The notes under the pieces are model-generated. The model did no database searches and was not told the origin of the DNA. It saw nothing but the letters and a program-made list of their open reading frames with translations. Source: Rhodovulum sp. MB263 (lineage in GTDB: Bacteria; Pseudomonadota; Alphaproteobacteria; Rhodobacterales; Rhodobacteraceae). From it: a stretch of DNA of 38,070 nt. The position numbers and the translations under genes are program-made. The stretch spans positions 3,822,501 through 3,860,570 of the forward strand of contig NZ_CP020384.1 of the NCBI RefSeq assembly GCF_002073975.1. The letters run 5' to 3'. Below, piece by piece: positions 31,858 to 37,878 of this stretch (position 1 is its first letter; every line of letters begins with the position of its first letter).

Positions 31858-32511
31858 TTACACCCTGCGCGCCAGCTCCGCCGGCCAATGGAGCTTGATC
31901 GGTGCCGCCCACTTGAGCCGGACCCCGTACATCACTGGGGTTTGGTCGTTGAAGCTGTGCAGGTCGAACAGCCCAGGCTCGCGACCCTGGCGAACAACCT
32001 TCACCCAGCCCAGCCCCTCTTCGCACTCGCAAACGCACCGCTTGCCAACTGCCTCGCTGGGCACGCTTCCGTCCGACCAACGGGTGTAGAACAGCAGATC
32101 CCCTGCCGAATAGACCGGCTCCATGCTGTCACCCTCGATCTCAACCGCGACAATGTTGTGCGGGGATAGCCCAGGTGGGCATTCGACCTGGGGGCCGTCG
32201 CCCTTCTCGTAGGTGTCGAAGACCGGCACGCGCGCCCCGGCGCCGACCTTGCCAGCGATGGCAATGGTCGGCGTGTCCGGCCCGTCCCCAATCCCATGGA
32301 TAAGCCACGTCTCGGAAACACCAAGAGCACGCGCGACACCCGCAAGCGCCGATATGGTGGCTCCTGCTGCATCTTCCCCTTTTTCAAGGCGGCGCCGCCA
32401 GTTGCGTATCCCGTCGCGCGACAAGCCGGCCTGAAGGGACAGCGCACCTTCAGATATGCCGAGTCTCTCTCGGTGTTGCGTTATGCGATCAAGGATATCT
32501 TGCAGGGCCAT
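31858..32511 (-). CDS. Phage repressor, LexA/CI-like with S24 peptidase domain
   Basis: A 217-residue protein. The N-terminal helix-turn-helix (about 16-40: ISEGALSLQAGLSRDGIRNW RRRLEKG) is followed by a linker with the self-cleavage dipeptide Ala91-Gly92 (KVGAGARV), then the S24 domain with nucleophile Ser129 (VEIEGDSMEPVYSAGDLLFY) and general base Lys171 (GLGWVKVVRQG). It should bind the palindromes TGCGGTAATATNACCGCA and be cut by activated RecA, causing SOS induction. The ATG at 32511 has no ribosome site and lies within operator OR3; a longer frame would run through the operators. Low GC and lack of a ribosome site suggest a leaderless message. Confidence 0.9.
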   Translation of the reverse strand: MALQDILDRITQHRERLGISEGALSLQAGLSRDGIRNWRRRLEKGEDAAGATISALAGVARALGVSETWLIHGIGDGPDTPTIAIAGKVGAGARVPVFDTYEKGDGPQVECPPGLSPHNIVAVEIEGDSMEPVYSAGDLLFYTRWSDGSVPSEAVGKRCVCECEEGLGWVKVVRQGREPGLFDLHSFNDQTPVMYGVRLKWAAPIKLHWPAELARRV

Positions 32512-32528
32512 GCGGTTATTCTGCCGCA
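32511..32528. promoter_or_regulatory. Operator OR3, overlapping the repressor start
   Basis: TGCGGTTATTCTGCCGCA has the TGCGG/CCGCA arms with the same 18-base spacing, less conserved in the centre than OR1. Its first base is the last base of the repressor start codon complement, so binding would shut off the repressor's own transcription or translation at high concentration. Confidence 0.65.
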
Positions 32529-32545
32529 CGCTTTGGCGTTGAGTT

Positions 32546-32563
32546 AGCGGTAAGATAACCGTT
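32546..32563. promoter_or_regulatory. Operator OR2
   Basis: AGCGGTAAGATAACCGTT keeps the GCGGTAA/ACCG arms of the operator consensus with the same length, and overlaps the -35 region of the predicted rightward promoter at 32562. Confidence 0.75.
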
Positions 32564-32590
32564 GACGATGCGGTAATATAACCGCATAAG
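32562..32590 (+). promoter_or_regulatory. Predicted early-right promoter PR
   Basis: TTGACG (32562-32567) is followed by a 17-base spacer and CATAAG (32585-32590). Transcription would start about 7 bases on, close to the ATG of the Cro-like gene (32597), which has no ribosome site; the message is probably leaderless. Operator OR1 (32569-32586) fills the spacer, mirroring PL/OL1. Confidence 0.65.
32569..32586. promoter_or_regulatory. Operator OR1
   Basis: TGCGGTAATATAACCGCA differs from the perfect OL1 palindrome at one base. Located within the predicted PR spacer just ahead of the Cro-like gene. Confidence 0.82.
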
Positions 32591-32596
32591 TCAGTC

Positions 32597-32836
32597 ATGC
32601 AAACCATCGAACATCTTCTTCGGCTGGCCGATGCCTACAAGCAGGCTGCAGGAGTCGCGGAGGACACTACGGTATCCTACCGGGTCTTTGGCGACACCAA
32701 GAAACTTGCCGCATTGAGGGCGGGGGGCGACATCACAACGCGTCGTTTCAATGCTGCGGTCGCTTGGTTCAAGAACAACTGGCCGAACACAGCCGATGCG
32801 CACCCCGTGCCGCAAATTTCCGGGGACGCGGCCTGA
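32597..32836 (+). CDS. Cro-like DNA-binding protein
   Basis: A 79-residue protein: MQTIEHLLRLADAYKQAAGV AEDTTVSYRVFGDTKKLAAL RAGGDITTRRFNAAVAWFKN NWPNTADAHPV. VSYRVFGDTKKLAALRAG and DITTRRFNAAVAWFKNNWP look like a helix-turn-helix in small phage regulators of this group. It is the first rightward gene after OR and opposite the repressor, the Cro position, and lacks a ribosome site so may be leaderless. It should compete for the same operators. Confidence 0.75.
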   Translation: MQTIEHLLRLADAYKQAAGVAEDTTVSYRVFGDTKKLAALRAGGDITTRRFNAAVAWFKNNWPNTADAHPVPQISGDAA

Positions 32837-32944
32837 TGCCGCGCCCCCGGTCCCCCATTCCTCAAATGAACGATGAAAACGGCCTTGCTCCATGCGCCCA
32901 AGGTGCGCGCAGCGCGAGCCCCCCTCAAGGAAAAGGCGTTTCCC

Positions 32945-33376
32945 ATGGATAAGCGGCTCTTCATGCACATGGCTCGGGCCACCATTGCCCGTGTCGGAGG
33001 TGTGGACGCCGCCTGTGCCGCCATCGAAGCCGAATATGGCGAGCCGGTTTCGCGCGGCACGATCTCGAAGATCCAGAACGGGCATCTCGACATCACGTTC
33101 GCGCAGGTGGTCGCGCTGCAGAAGGCAACGGGTGACATCGCCTTCGCGAACTTCCTGCGGCGCGCGAACGAGCATTGCGGGGCTGTCCCTGCGGTGACGC
33201 ACGTCCACACGCTCAAGGAAGCGACCGAGGCCGTCATGGCCCAGGCGGAGGCCGAGCAATCCGGGGATGCCGACAGCCAACTCCGCGCTGTCAAGGAAAC
33301 GCTCGAAGCCGTCGACATCATGCGGGATTGGCTCGCGGGAAAGGCGGCCAGCCTCAAGACCGGCACCCCGGCGTGA
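32945..33376 (+). CDS. Phage regulator with helix-turn-helix (CII position)
   Basis: A 143-residue protein: MDKRLFMHMARATIARVGGV DAACAAIEAEYGEPVSRGTI SKIQNGHLDITFAQVVALQK ATGDIAFANFLRR. VSRGTISKIQNGHLDITFAQVV is a helix-turn-helix of the XRE type. The second half is an acidic helix (EATEAVMAQAEAEQSGDADS). An upstream in-frame start at 32873 would add 24 residues; 32945 is preferred because it gives the compact domain and follows AAGGAAAAGG. Placed second after Cro, where lambda has cII, but it is not clearly homologous to CII. Confidence 0.75.
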   Translation: MDKRLFMHMARATIARVGGVDAACAAIEAEYGEPVSRGTISKIQNGHLDITFAQVVALQKATGDIAFANFLRRANEHCGAVPAVTHVHTLKEATEAVMAQAEAEQSGDADSQLRAVKETLEAVDIMRDWLAGKAASLKTGTPA

Positions 33377-33386
33377 GGGAGGCGAC

Positions 33387-33473
33387 ATGACGAATTTCAC
33401 CAGATCCACTCGCGGCACGGCCCCCGGCTCTGCGCCATTTCGCGCGGCGGCCGGGGGCAAGGGGGCAGCATGA
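33387..33473 (+). CDS. Possible 28-residue phage peptide
   Basis: ATG at 33387 follows GGGAGGCG; the frame reads MTNFTRSTRGTAPGSAPFRA AAGGKGAA and its stop overlaps the next ATG by 4 bases. Good initiation signal and coupling, but too short and low in complexity to identify. It might only couple translation. Confidence 0.4.
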   Translation: MTNFTRSTRGTAPGSAPFRAAAGGKGAA

Positions 33474-33664
33474 GCAACAGCATCCATGTCAGCGTGAGAG
33501 ACGGCCGAGCCCACATCGACCTGCCTCTTGAAGAAGCCCACGGGCTGCGCGTGGCGATGCGCCCGCGGCTGGCGGGCGAGGTCGAGAGCAACTCCACAAA
33601 GGCGATCCGCGAGGCTTTCGACAAGGCCCTCGCCCGGGCACAGATCAGGGCGGGCCGGGTATGA
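33470..33664 (+). CDS. Small phage protein, unrecognised (64 residues)
   Basis: Translation: MSNSIHVSVRDGRAHIDLPL EEAHGLRVAMRPRLAGEVES NSTKAIREAFDKALARAQIR. Beta strands followed by a helix. ATG overlaps the 28-residue frame's stop by 4 bases, and its own stop overlaps a 15-codon frame by 4 bases. No family recognised. Confidence 0.6.
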   Translation: MSNSIHVSVRDGRAHIDLPLEEAHGLRVAMRPRLAGEVESNSTKAIREAFDKALARAQIRAGRV

Positions 33665-33708
33665 GCCTGCACCGCCACGAGCATTTCAGACAGGAGGTGT
33701 CCAGATGA
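33661..33708 (+). CDS. Possible 15-codon coupling peptide
   Basis: ATG at 33661 inside the previous stop region, MSLHRHEHFRQEVSR, ending in TGA that overlaps the nuclease ATG at 33705 by one codon. It contains the GGAGGTG ribosome site of the next gene. Probably a translational relay rather than a functional peptide. Confidence 0.25.
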   Translation: MSLHRHEHFRQEVSR

Positions 33709-34169
33709 AGGACCGATCCGCCATCGGCCGGCGCAACCGCGCCAAGGGGGCCGAACTCGAGCGCGAGGTCGCCGCGGCCCTGTTCGACCTGACCGGCATC
33801 GCGTTCCGCCGCAACCTGCGCCAGTGCCAGGAATCCGGCTGGAGCGATCTGGTGACGGACGATCCGGCCTGGCCGTTCTCGATCGAGTGCAAGCGCCGAT
33901 CCGCAGGGACCGGCTGCGCTGACGACTGGCGCGCGCAGGCGGCTGCCAGCGCCCGGAAGGCCGGGCAGCTGCCCGTGGTGGTCTATCGCTTCGACCGCCG
34001 CCCGATCCGCTGCGCCTTGCCGCTGGGCGCGATCCGCGCGGCCTTCGGCGACAGGGGCGCAGCACCACCCGAGGAATGGGTCGAGTGCAGCCTGGACGGG
34101 CTCGCCTATCTCGCCCGCGAAATCATGGCCGGGCCGGGCGCCGCCGGGATCGAAGGGGCCGCGCCATGA
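33705..34169 (+). CDS. PD-(D/E)XK nuclease, Holliday-junction-resolvase-like
   Basis: A 154-residue protein: MKDRSAIGRRNRAKGAELER EVAAALFDLTGIAFRRNLRQ CQESGWSDLVTDDPAWPFSI ECKRRSAGTG. Pattern KGAELEREVAAAL...RRNLRQ...G.SDL and FSIECKR (Glu-Cys-Lys) is the core of PD-(D/E)XK nucleases such as Hjc or phage resolvase-like enzymes (Glu18 region, Asp58, Glu71, Lys73). Expected to resolve branched DNA made by replication/recombination. ATG follows a GGAGGTG site; stop overlaps the O-like gene by 4 bases. Confidence 0.82.
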   Translation: MKDRSAIGRRNRAKGAELEREVAAALFDLTGIAFRRNLRQCQESGWSDLVTDDPAWPFSIECKRRSAGTGCADDWRAQAAASARKAGQLPVVVYRFDRRPIRCALPLGAIRAAFGDRGAAPPEEWVECSLDGLAYLAREIMAGPGAAGIEGAAP

Positions 34170-35008
34170 GTATCAGGATCATGGCCGAGATCTGGGACAG
34201 TGAATTGTCCGACGTCTACGAATGCGCGGTGATGCTCGCGCTGGCGAACCATGCCGATGACGAAGGCCGGTGCTATCCATCGGTCTCACGGGTCTCCCAT
34301 CTCGCTCGCTGCAGCGAGCGCAAGGTGCGCCAGATCATCGGGGCCCTGGAGGAGCGGGGTTATCTGACGATCTATCGGAACGCGGGGCCGAAGGGCTGCA
34401 ACGTGTTCTTCGTTCGCTCGACCCCTGCACCGCGTGCACCCCTGCATGATGTGCACCCCCCTGCACACCGTGCACCCCTGCACGACATGCACCACTGCAC
34501 ACCGTGCACCCAACCCCTGCACACCGTGCACCACCCCCCTGCACAGCGTGCACCCGAACCGTCAGAGAACCATCAGGAACCGTCAGAGAGAGAAGCTGAC
34601 GCTTCTCGTGCATCCGCGCCGTCTTCCGAAATCGAGGAAGTGATCGCGCTGTTCAACGAAACCGCCGAGCGCATCGGCTTGGCGAGGGTCCAGAAACTCA
34701 CCCCGGCCCGACGTCAGGCCATCAAGGCCCGATTGCGTGAGGTTGGCGGCATCGACGGCTGGCGGGAGGCGATGCGCCGCGTCGAGGCTTCGGACTTCCT
34801 CAGCGGCCGAAGCCGGGACCCCACGCACTCATGGCGCTGCAACTTCGATTTCCTGGTCAAGCAGGCCAACTTCACCAAGCTCATGGAGGGCAACTATGAC
34901 AACCGATCTGGCAACCGTGGACCCGCGCCTTCCGGCCGAGGTGGATCGGGGTCTGGCCTATTTGACGCGTGTGCTGCGGTCGCTGCGCGCCGCGCCGGCC
35001 GAGCGTGA
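34166..35008 (+). CDS. O-like replication initiator with helix-turn-helix
   Basis: A 280-residue protein. Residues 1-75 (AEIWDSELSDVYECAVMLAL ANHADDEGRCYPSVSRVSHL ARCSERKVRQIIGALEERGY LTI) are a phage replisome-organiser winged helix. Residues about 85-130 are low-complexity Pro/His/Thr/Ala, encoded by the iterons (34426-34552). A helical C-terminus (IEEVIALFNETAERIGLARV QKLTPARRQAIKARLREVGG, and a WRCNFDFLVKQANFTKLMEG motif) is common in phage replication initiators. This matches lambda O: an N-terminal DNA-binding domain, an origin inside the gene, a C-terminal part that recruits the P/helicase loader. Start overlaps the preceding gene by 4 bases. Confidence 0.85.
   Translation: MSIRIMAEIWDSELSDVYECAVMLALANHADDEGRCYPSVSRVSHLARCSERKVRQIIGALEERGYLTIYRNAGPKGCNVFFVRSTPAPRAPLHDVHPPAHRAPLHDMHHCTPCTQPLHTVHHPPAQRAPEPSENHQEPSEREADASRASAPSSEIEEVIALFNETAERIGLARVQKLTPARRQAIKARLREVGGIDGWREAMRRVEASDFLSGRSRDPTHSWRCNFDFLVKQANFTKLMEGNYDNRSGNRGPAPSGRGGSGSGLFDACAAVAARRAGRA
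34426..34552. repeat. Seven iteron palindromes, predicted phage origin
   Basis: TGCAC-N3-GTGCA units occur at 34426, 34443, 34462, 34479, 34496, 34518 and 34540, each 13 bases (five with exact TGCAC/GTGCA arms; the second begins TGCAT, the fourth ends ATGCA), with start-to-start spacings 17, 19, 17, 17, 22 and 22 bases. Flanking bases are CC on both sides. They lie inside the O-like gene between its DNA-binding and C-terminal regions, as in lambda. Confidence 0.8.
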
Positions 35009-35468
35009 GGCGGCGGCGATGATCGCGGCCCAGCTTTCCCGGCCTGGCGATCCGGTGCGCACCATGGCCCGCGTCGGCGCGCTGCTGACCCCGTATTTCG
35101 ACAGGGAGACGCCGCGGGCGCTGCGCGAGATCGAGATGGAGGATTGGGCCGACGCTCTGGCCGATTTTCCCGATTGGGCCATCGAGCGGGCGGCGAAATG
35201 GTGGAAGTCCGCGGACAACCCGCAGCGCCGCAAGCGGCCCCTCGAGGGTGACATCGCGGAGCGCTGCCGCATCGAAATGCGGGCCGTCCGCGCGACCAGG
35301 GTCCGGGCGCGCAGCGGGTGGGCCGGGACCGAGGCCCCCGAGGACCGCGAGCGGTGCAGCCCCGAGGCTGCGGCCCGGGCCATGCGGGCCGCCGGTTTCA
35401 GCGCGGCGGAAGACTTCACCGGCCCGAAGCGGTTCGGCGGGGCCGAGGATCAGCGGGGGGCTGCCTGA
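34896..35468 (+). CDS. Phage replication accessory protein, P-like position (190 residues)
   Basis: ATG at 34896, seven bases after GGAGGG. Helical protein: [99 protein letters not shown]. The segment [20 protein letters not shown] resembles small phage proteins that follow O-like initiators and load the DnaB helicase. No ATPase motif, so it would be a non-ATPase loader as lambda P. Role is inferred from position. It overlaps the O-like gene by 113 bases, and its stop overlaps the SSB start (TGATG). Confidence 0.65.
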   Translation: MTTDLATVDPRLPAEVDRGLAYLTRVLRSLRAAPAEREAAAMIAAQLSRPGDPVRTMARVGALLTPYFDRETPRALREIEMEDWADALADFPDWAIERAAKWWKSADNPQRRKRPLEGDIAERCRIEMRAVRATRVRARSGWAGTEAPEDRERCSPEAAARAMRAAGFSAAEDFTGPKRFGGAEDQRGAA

Positions 35469-35941
35469 TGGCCGGATCCGTCAACAAGGTGATCCTGATC
35501 GGGCATCTGGGGCGCGACCCCGAGGTGCGCACCTTCCAGAGCGGCGGCAAGGTCTGCAACCTGCGGATCGCCACCTCCGAGACCTGGAAGGACCGCAACA
35601 CCGGCGAGCGGCGCGAGCGGACCGAATGGCACTCGGTCTCGATCTGGGCCGAGGGCTTGGTCCGGCTCGCCGAGCAATACCTGCGCAAGGGCTCCAAGGT
35701 CTATGTCGAGGGCAAGCTCGAAACCCGCAAGTGGCAGGACCAGACCGGGCAGGACCGTTACACGACCGAAATCGCCGTGCGCCCGTTCGCCGGGGAAATC
35801 GCGTTCCTGGATCGCCGGGAGAGCGGAGGGGGCGACAGGGGCGGCTCGGGGACAGGAGGCCATGGCTACGGCCAAGGTCCGTCAGGCGGCCCCGCGGGCG
35901 GATATGGCGGCCCCGATCTCGACGACGAAATCCCCTTCTGA
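35468..35941 (+). CDS. ssb: Phage single-stranded DNA-binding protein
   Basis: A 157-residue protein: [60 protein letters not shown] is the OB-fold of bacterial SSB (about residues 1-110), including the conserved W in TEWHSV and [19 protein letters not shown] Gly-rich linker follows and the C-terminal tip LDDEIPF binds partner proteins. It coats single strands in phage replication and recombination. Coupled to the P-like gene (TGATG). Confidence 0.96.
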   Translation: MAGSVNKVILIGHLGRDPEVRTFQSGGKVCNLRIATSETWKDRNTGERRERTEWHSVSIWAEGLVRLAEQYLRKGSKVYVEGKLETRKWQDQTGQDRYTTEIAVRPFAGEIAFLDRRESGGGDRGGSGTGGHGYGQGPSGGPAGGYGGPDLDDEIPF

Positions 35942-35951
35942 GCGCGGCCTG

Positions 35952-36596
35952 ATGAGCATTCACGAGATCAAGGGCAAAGGCGTCAACCGGGCGCGGGTGG
36001 TCTGTGATGGCTGCGGGCGCGAGGAGGTCGTGACCTGCAACTACCTGCATCGACCCGGTCGGGTCTGGGTGCCGGATGCGGGGCAGATAAACCGGAAAAT
36101 GATCGGGCAAGGCTGGGCCGAGGTGAAGGGCAAGCTCCACTGCCCGGCCTGCGAAGCGAAACGAAAGGCGACAGGCATGACGAAGACGACGACGGCTCCG
36201 GCCGCGAAACCCGCCGAGGGGCTGCGCCAGCCCTCCCGGGAACAGCGCCGCGAGATCGTGGATATGCTGCGGGAGGTCTATGACCCCGAGGCGGAACGCT
36301 ACCGGCAGAACGACACCGATGCGACGGTTGCCGATGTGCTGGGCGTGATGCCCGGCTGGGTAGCCGAGATCCGGGAGGCCTTCTTCGGCCCCGATGGGGG
36401 CAACGAAGGCATCGAGGCCGCGACCGAGAGGCTGGTCGCTCTCGAGCACGAGATCCGTGCGATTTCGGATCTGGCCGGAAAGCAGCAGGAGGCCGCATCG
36501 AAAAAGCTGGCCGAGGTCTCGGCGATGCGCGCGGAGCTGGGGCGGATCAGGGACGCCGTTGGGCCCCGCGCCCTCCGGGCCGCCGGTGTGAAATAA
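35952..36596 (+). CDS. Phage protein with four-cysteine zinc site (214 residues)
   Basis: Begins MSIHEIKGKGVNRARVVCDG CGREEVVTCNYLHRPGRVWV PDAGQINRKMIGQGWAEVKG KLHCPACEAKRKA. The CDGC and CPAC pairs make a zinc-ribbon (about residues 17-75). A helical region follows (SREQRREIVDMLREVYDPEA, VADVLGVMPGWVAEIREAFF, LAGKQQEAASKKLAEVSAMR). Zinc-ribbon plus helix-turn-helix-like VADVLGVMPGWVAEIR suggests a DNA- or RNA-binding regulator. It follows SSB by 10 bases. Unknown function. Confidence 0.68.
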   Translation: MSIHEIKGKGVNRARVVCDGCGREEVVTCNYLHRPGRVWVPDAGQINRKMIGQGWAEVKGKLHCPACEAKRKATGMTKTTTAPAAKPAEGLRQPSREQRREIVDMLREVYDPEAERYRQNDTDATVADVLGVMPGWVAEIREAFFGPDGGNEGIEAATERLVALEHEIRAISDLAGKQQEAASKKLAEVSAMRAELGRIRDAVGPRALRAAGVK

Positions 36597-36606
36597 GGGA
36601 CAGGAC

Positions 36607-37245
36607 ATGGGCAAGGGCAGCAAGACCCGCGCGCGGGCAGTGAAACTGGCGAAGAAGGCCGAGCTGGCGGGCGTGCCGGGGTTGGCGCCGGTAACGCGGC
36701 GCCGGGCGGATGGGCGCAAGGCGTCCAGCAACTATGACCAGACAGCCGCCGACCTGGCGCTGAAAACCCGGTGTCGGCAGATGGGGTGGAAACCGAACGC
36801 GGCGAACATGCGGAAGGCCCGGGGGCCGAGCCTTGAATGTGAGGCGGGCCGGGTGCTGCATATGCTCTGCACGCCTGACGAAGCGGAACGGCTGTGGTCC
36901 GTCTTCGGCGGGCTATGCCGGGCGCAGGCGGTCTATATGCGGCGGTATCTGGGGGCCAGGAGGCACGCGAAGACGGCTCGCCTCGAAACCATGTGCGAAC
37001 GGTTCGAGGTCACGGGCGACGAGGACCTGGACACGCGGACAGAGGACGAGAAGGCCGACGCTGCGGTCAATAACTGGATGGCGTGGCAGGGCTGCATCGG
37101 GAACCTGGAAAGCGCGCAGCAGCGGGCGATCTGGGGCGCGCTGTGGGAGGACTTCGTGCTGTTCGACACCGCCCCGACCGTGGCCGGGCGCGCCTATGCG
37201 CAGGCGCTGCGCGAGCTGGCCGATGTGGTCGAGCGACGGCAATAG
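36607..37245 (+). CDS. Phage protein, unrecognised (212 residues)
   Basis: Begins MGKGSKTRARAVKLAKKAEL AGVPGLAPVTRRRADGRKAS SNYDQTAADLALKTRCRQMG (very basic) and continues with two helical regions: CTPDEAERLWSVFGGLCRAQ AVYMRRYLGARRHAKTARLE and DEKADAAVNNWMAWQGCIGN LESAQQRAIWGALWEDFVLF. The basic start suggests nucleic-acid contact. Its place at the end of the replication block is where lambdoid phages have late regulators; no further evidence. An AAGGGACAGG ribosome site precedes the ATG. Confidence 0.65.
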   Translation: MGKGSKTRARAVKLAKKAELAGVPGLAPVTRRRADGRKASSNYDQTAADLALKTRCRQMGWKPNAANMRKARGPSLECEAGRVLHMLCTPDEAERLWSVFGGLCRAQAVYMRRYLGARRHAKTARLETMCERFEVTGDEDLDTRTEDEKADAAVNNWMAWQGCIGNLESAQQRAIWGALWEDFVLFDTAPTVAGRAYAQALRELADVVERRQ

Positions 37246-37257
37246 GGGCAGGTGCCC

Positions 37258-37500
37258 CTATAGGCCGGCCGCCTTCCTCAACGCTTCATCAATCCGAGTT
37301 TGCCAGCCGGGGCCACCGGCTTTGAAATGTTCCAAGACTTCGGGGCTGAGCCGGATAGTCGTGCTAACCTTCGTCCGGGCCGCTTTCGGGCGGCCCCGCT
37401 GCGGCTTTGCCTTGGCGAATTTGGCCCGCCATTCCGGCGTGGACAGGTCGGGCAGATCGTCATCGAAGTTCGGGGGCATAGGCTTTCTGTTCTCGGGCAT
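37258..37500 (-). CDS. brnA: BrnA-family antitoxin
   Basis: An 80-residue protein ending STTIRLSPEVLEHFKAGGPG WQTRIDEALRKAAGL: the [ST]TIRLSPEVLE...G.GWQTRIDEALR pattern is the ribbon-helix-helix of BrnA antitoxins. The N-terminal part binds the toxin. It overlaps brnT by 41 bases. BrnA neutralises BrnT and represses the operon. Confidence 0.88.
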   Translation of the reverse strand: MPENRKPMPPNFDDDLPDLSTPEWRAKFAKAKPQRGRPKAARTKVSTTIRLSPEVLEHFKAGGPGWQTRIDEALRKAAGL

Positions 37501-37732
37501 TGGCTTTCCTCATGCTGATGATGCGGCGGGCGGCGCCGCGTTGCGTCCATGCGAGCAAGACCATACGGCCGGACAGGTATCCGATTGTGATATAGCGAAC
37601 CTCGCCATAGTCGAAACGGTCGTCCTCAACCGTCAGGGTATCGCCCTCGAACACTTTGGCGGCATCGGCCATGTCGAGGCCTCTCTGGTCGAGGGTGATC
37701 TGGCGCTTGTTGGGGTCAAACTCGATTTCCAT
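37460..37732 (-). CDS. brnT: BrnT-family toxin (ribonuclease)
   Basis: A 90-residue protein: MEIEFDPNKRQITLDQRGLD MADAAKVFEGDTLTVEDDRF DYGEVRYITIGYLSGRMVLL AWTQRGAARRIISMRKANAR. The EFDPNK start, Arg/Trp in VLLAWTQRG, and RIISMRKANAREQKAY end match BrnT, an RNase with a RelE-like fold. The toxin gene precedes the antitoxin gene, the usual brnT-brnA order. The region upstream (37733-37800) holds an imperfect GTTACTACAC/GTGGTAAC inverted repeat, possibly its operator. Confidence 0.88.
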   Translation of the reverse strand: MEIEFDPNKRQITLDQRGLDMADAAKVFEGDTLTVEDDRFDYGEVRYITIGYLSGRMVLLAWTQRGAARRIISMRKANAREQKAYAPELR

Positions 37733-37842
37733 GAATTAACGTTACCACAAAAATATGGCCGCGCAATAGTGTAGTAACAAGAAATAACGTCATCGTATGG
37801 GCTTGACGTTCCGCGCGAAAAAAGGGACATTGGCATCATCGT

Positions 37843-37874
37843 CAGGGGTTTGCGGAAACGCGAGCCCCTGTTTT
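37843..37874 (+). terminator. Possible terminator, rightward
   Basis: A 6-bp stem CAGGGG (37843-37848)/CCCCTG (37865-37870) with an inner GTTT/AAAC pairing potential is followed by TTTTCG on the plus strand. On the minus strand it lies just behind the stop of the antitoxin gene but has no T-run there. Weak evidence. Confidence 0.4.
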
Positions 37875-37878
37875 CGTT

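Noticed and set aside
34426-34552. CRISPR array or a protein repeat domain
   Set aside because: Units are only 13-base palindromes spaced 17-22 bases, with no 20-40-base spacers. Position inside the initiator gene fits origin iterons better.
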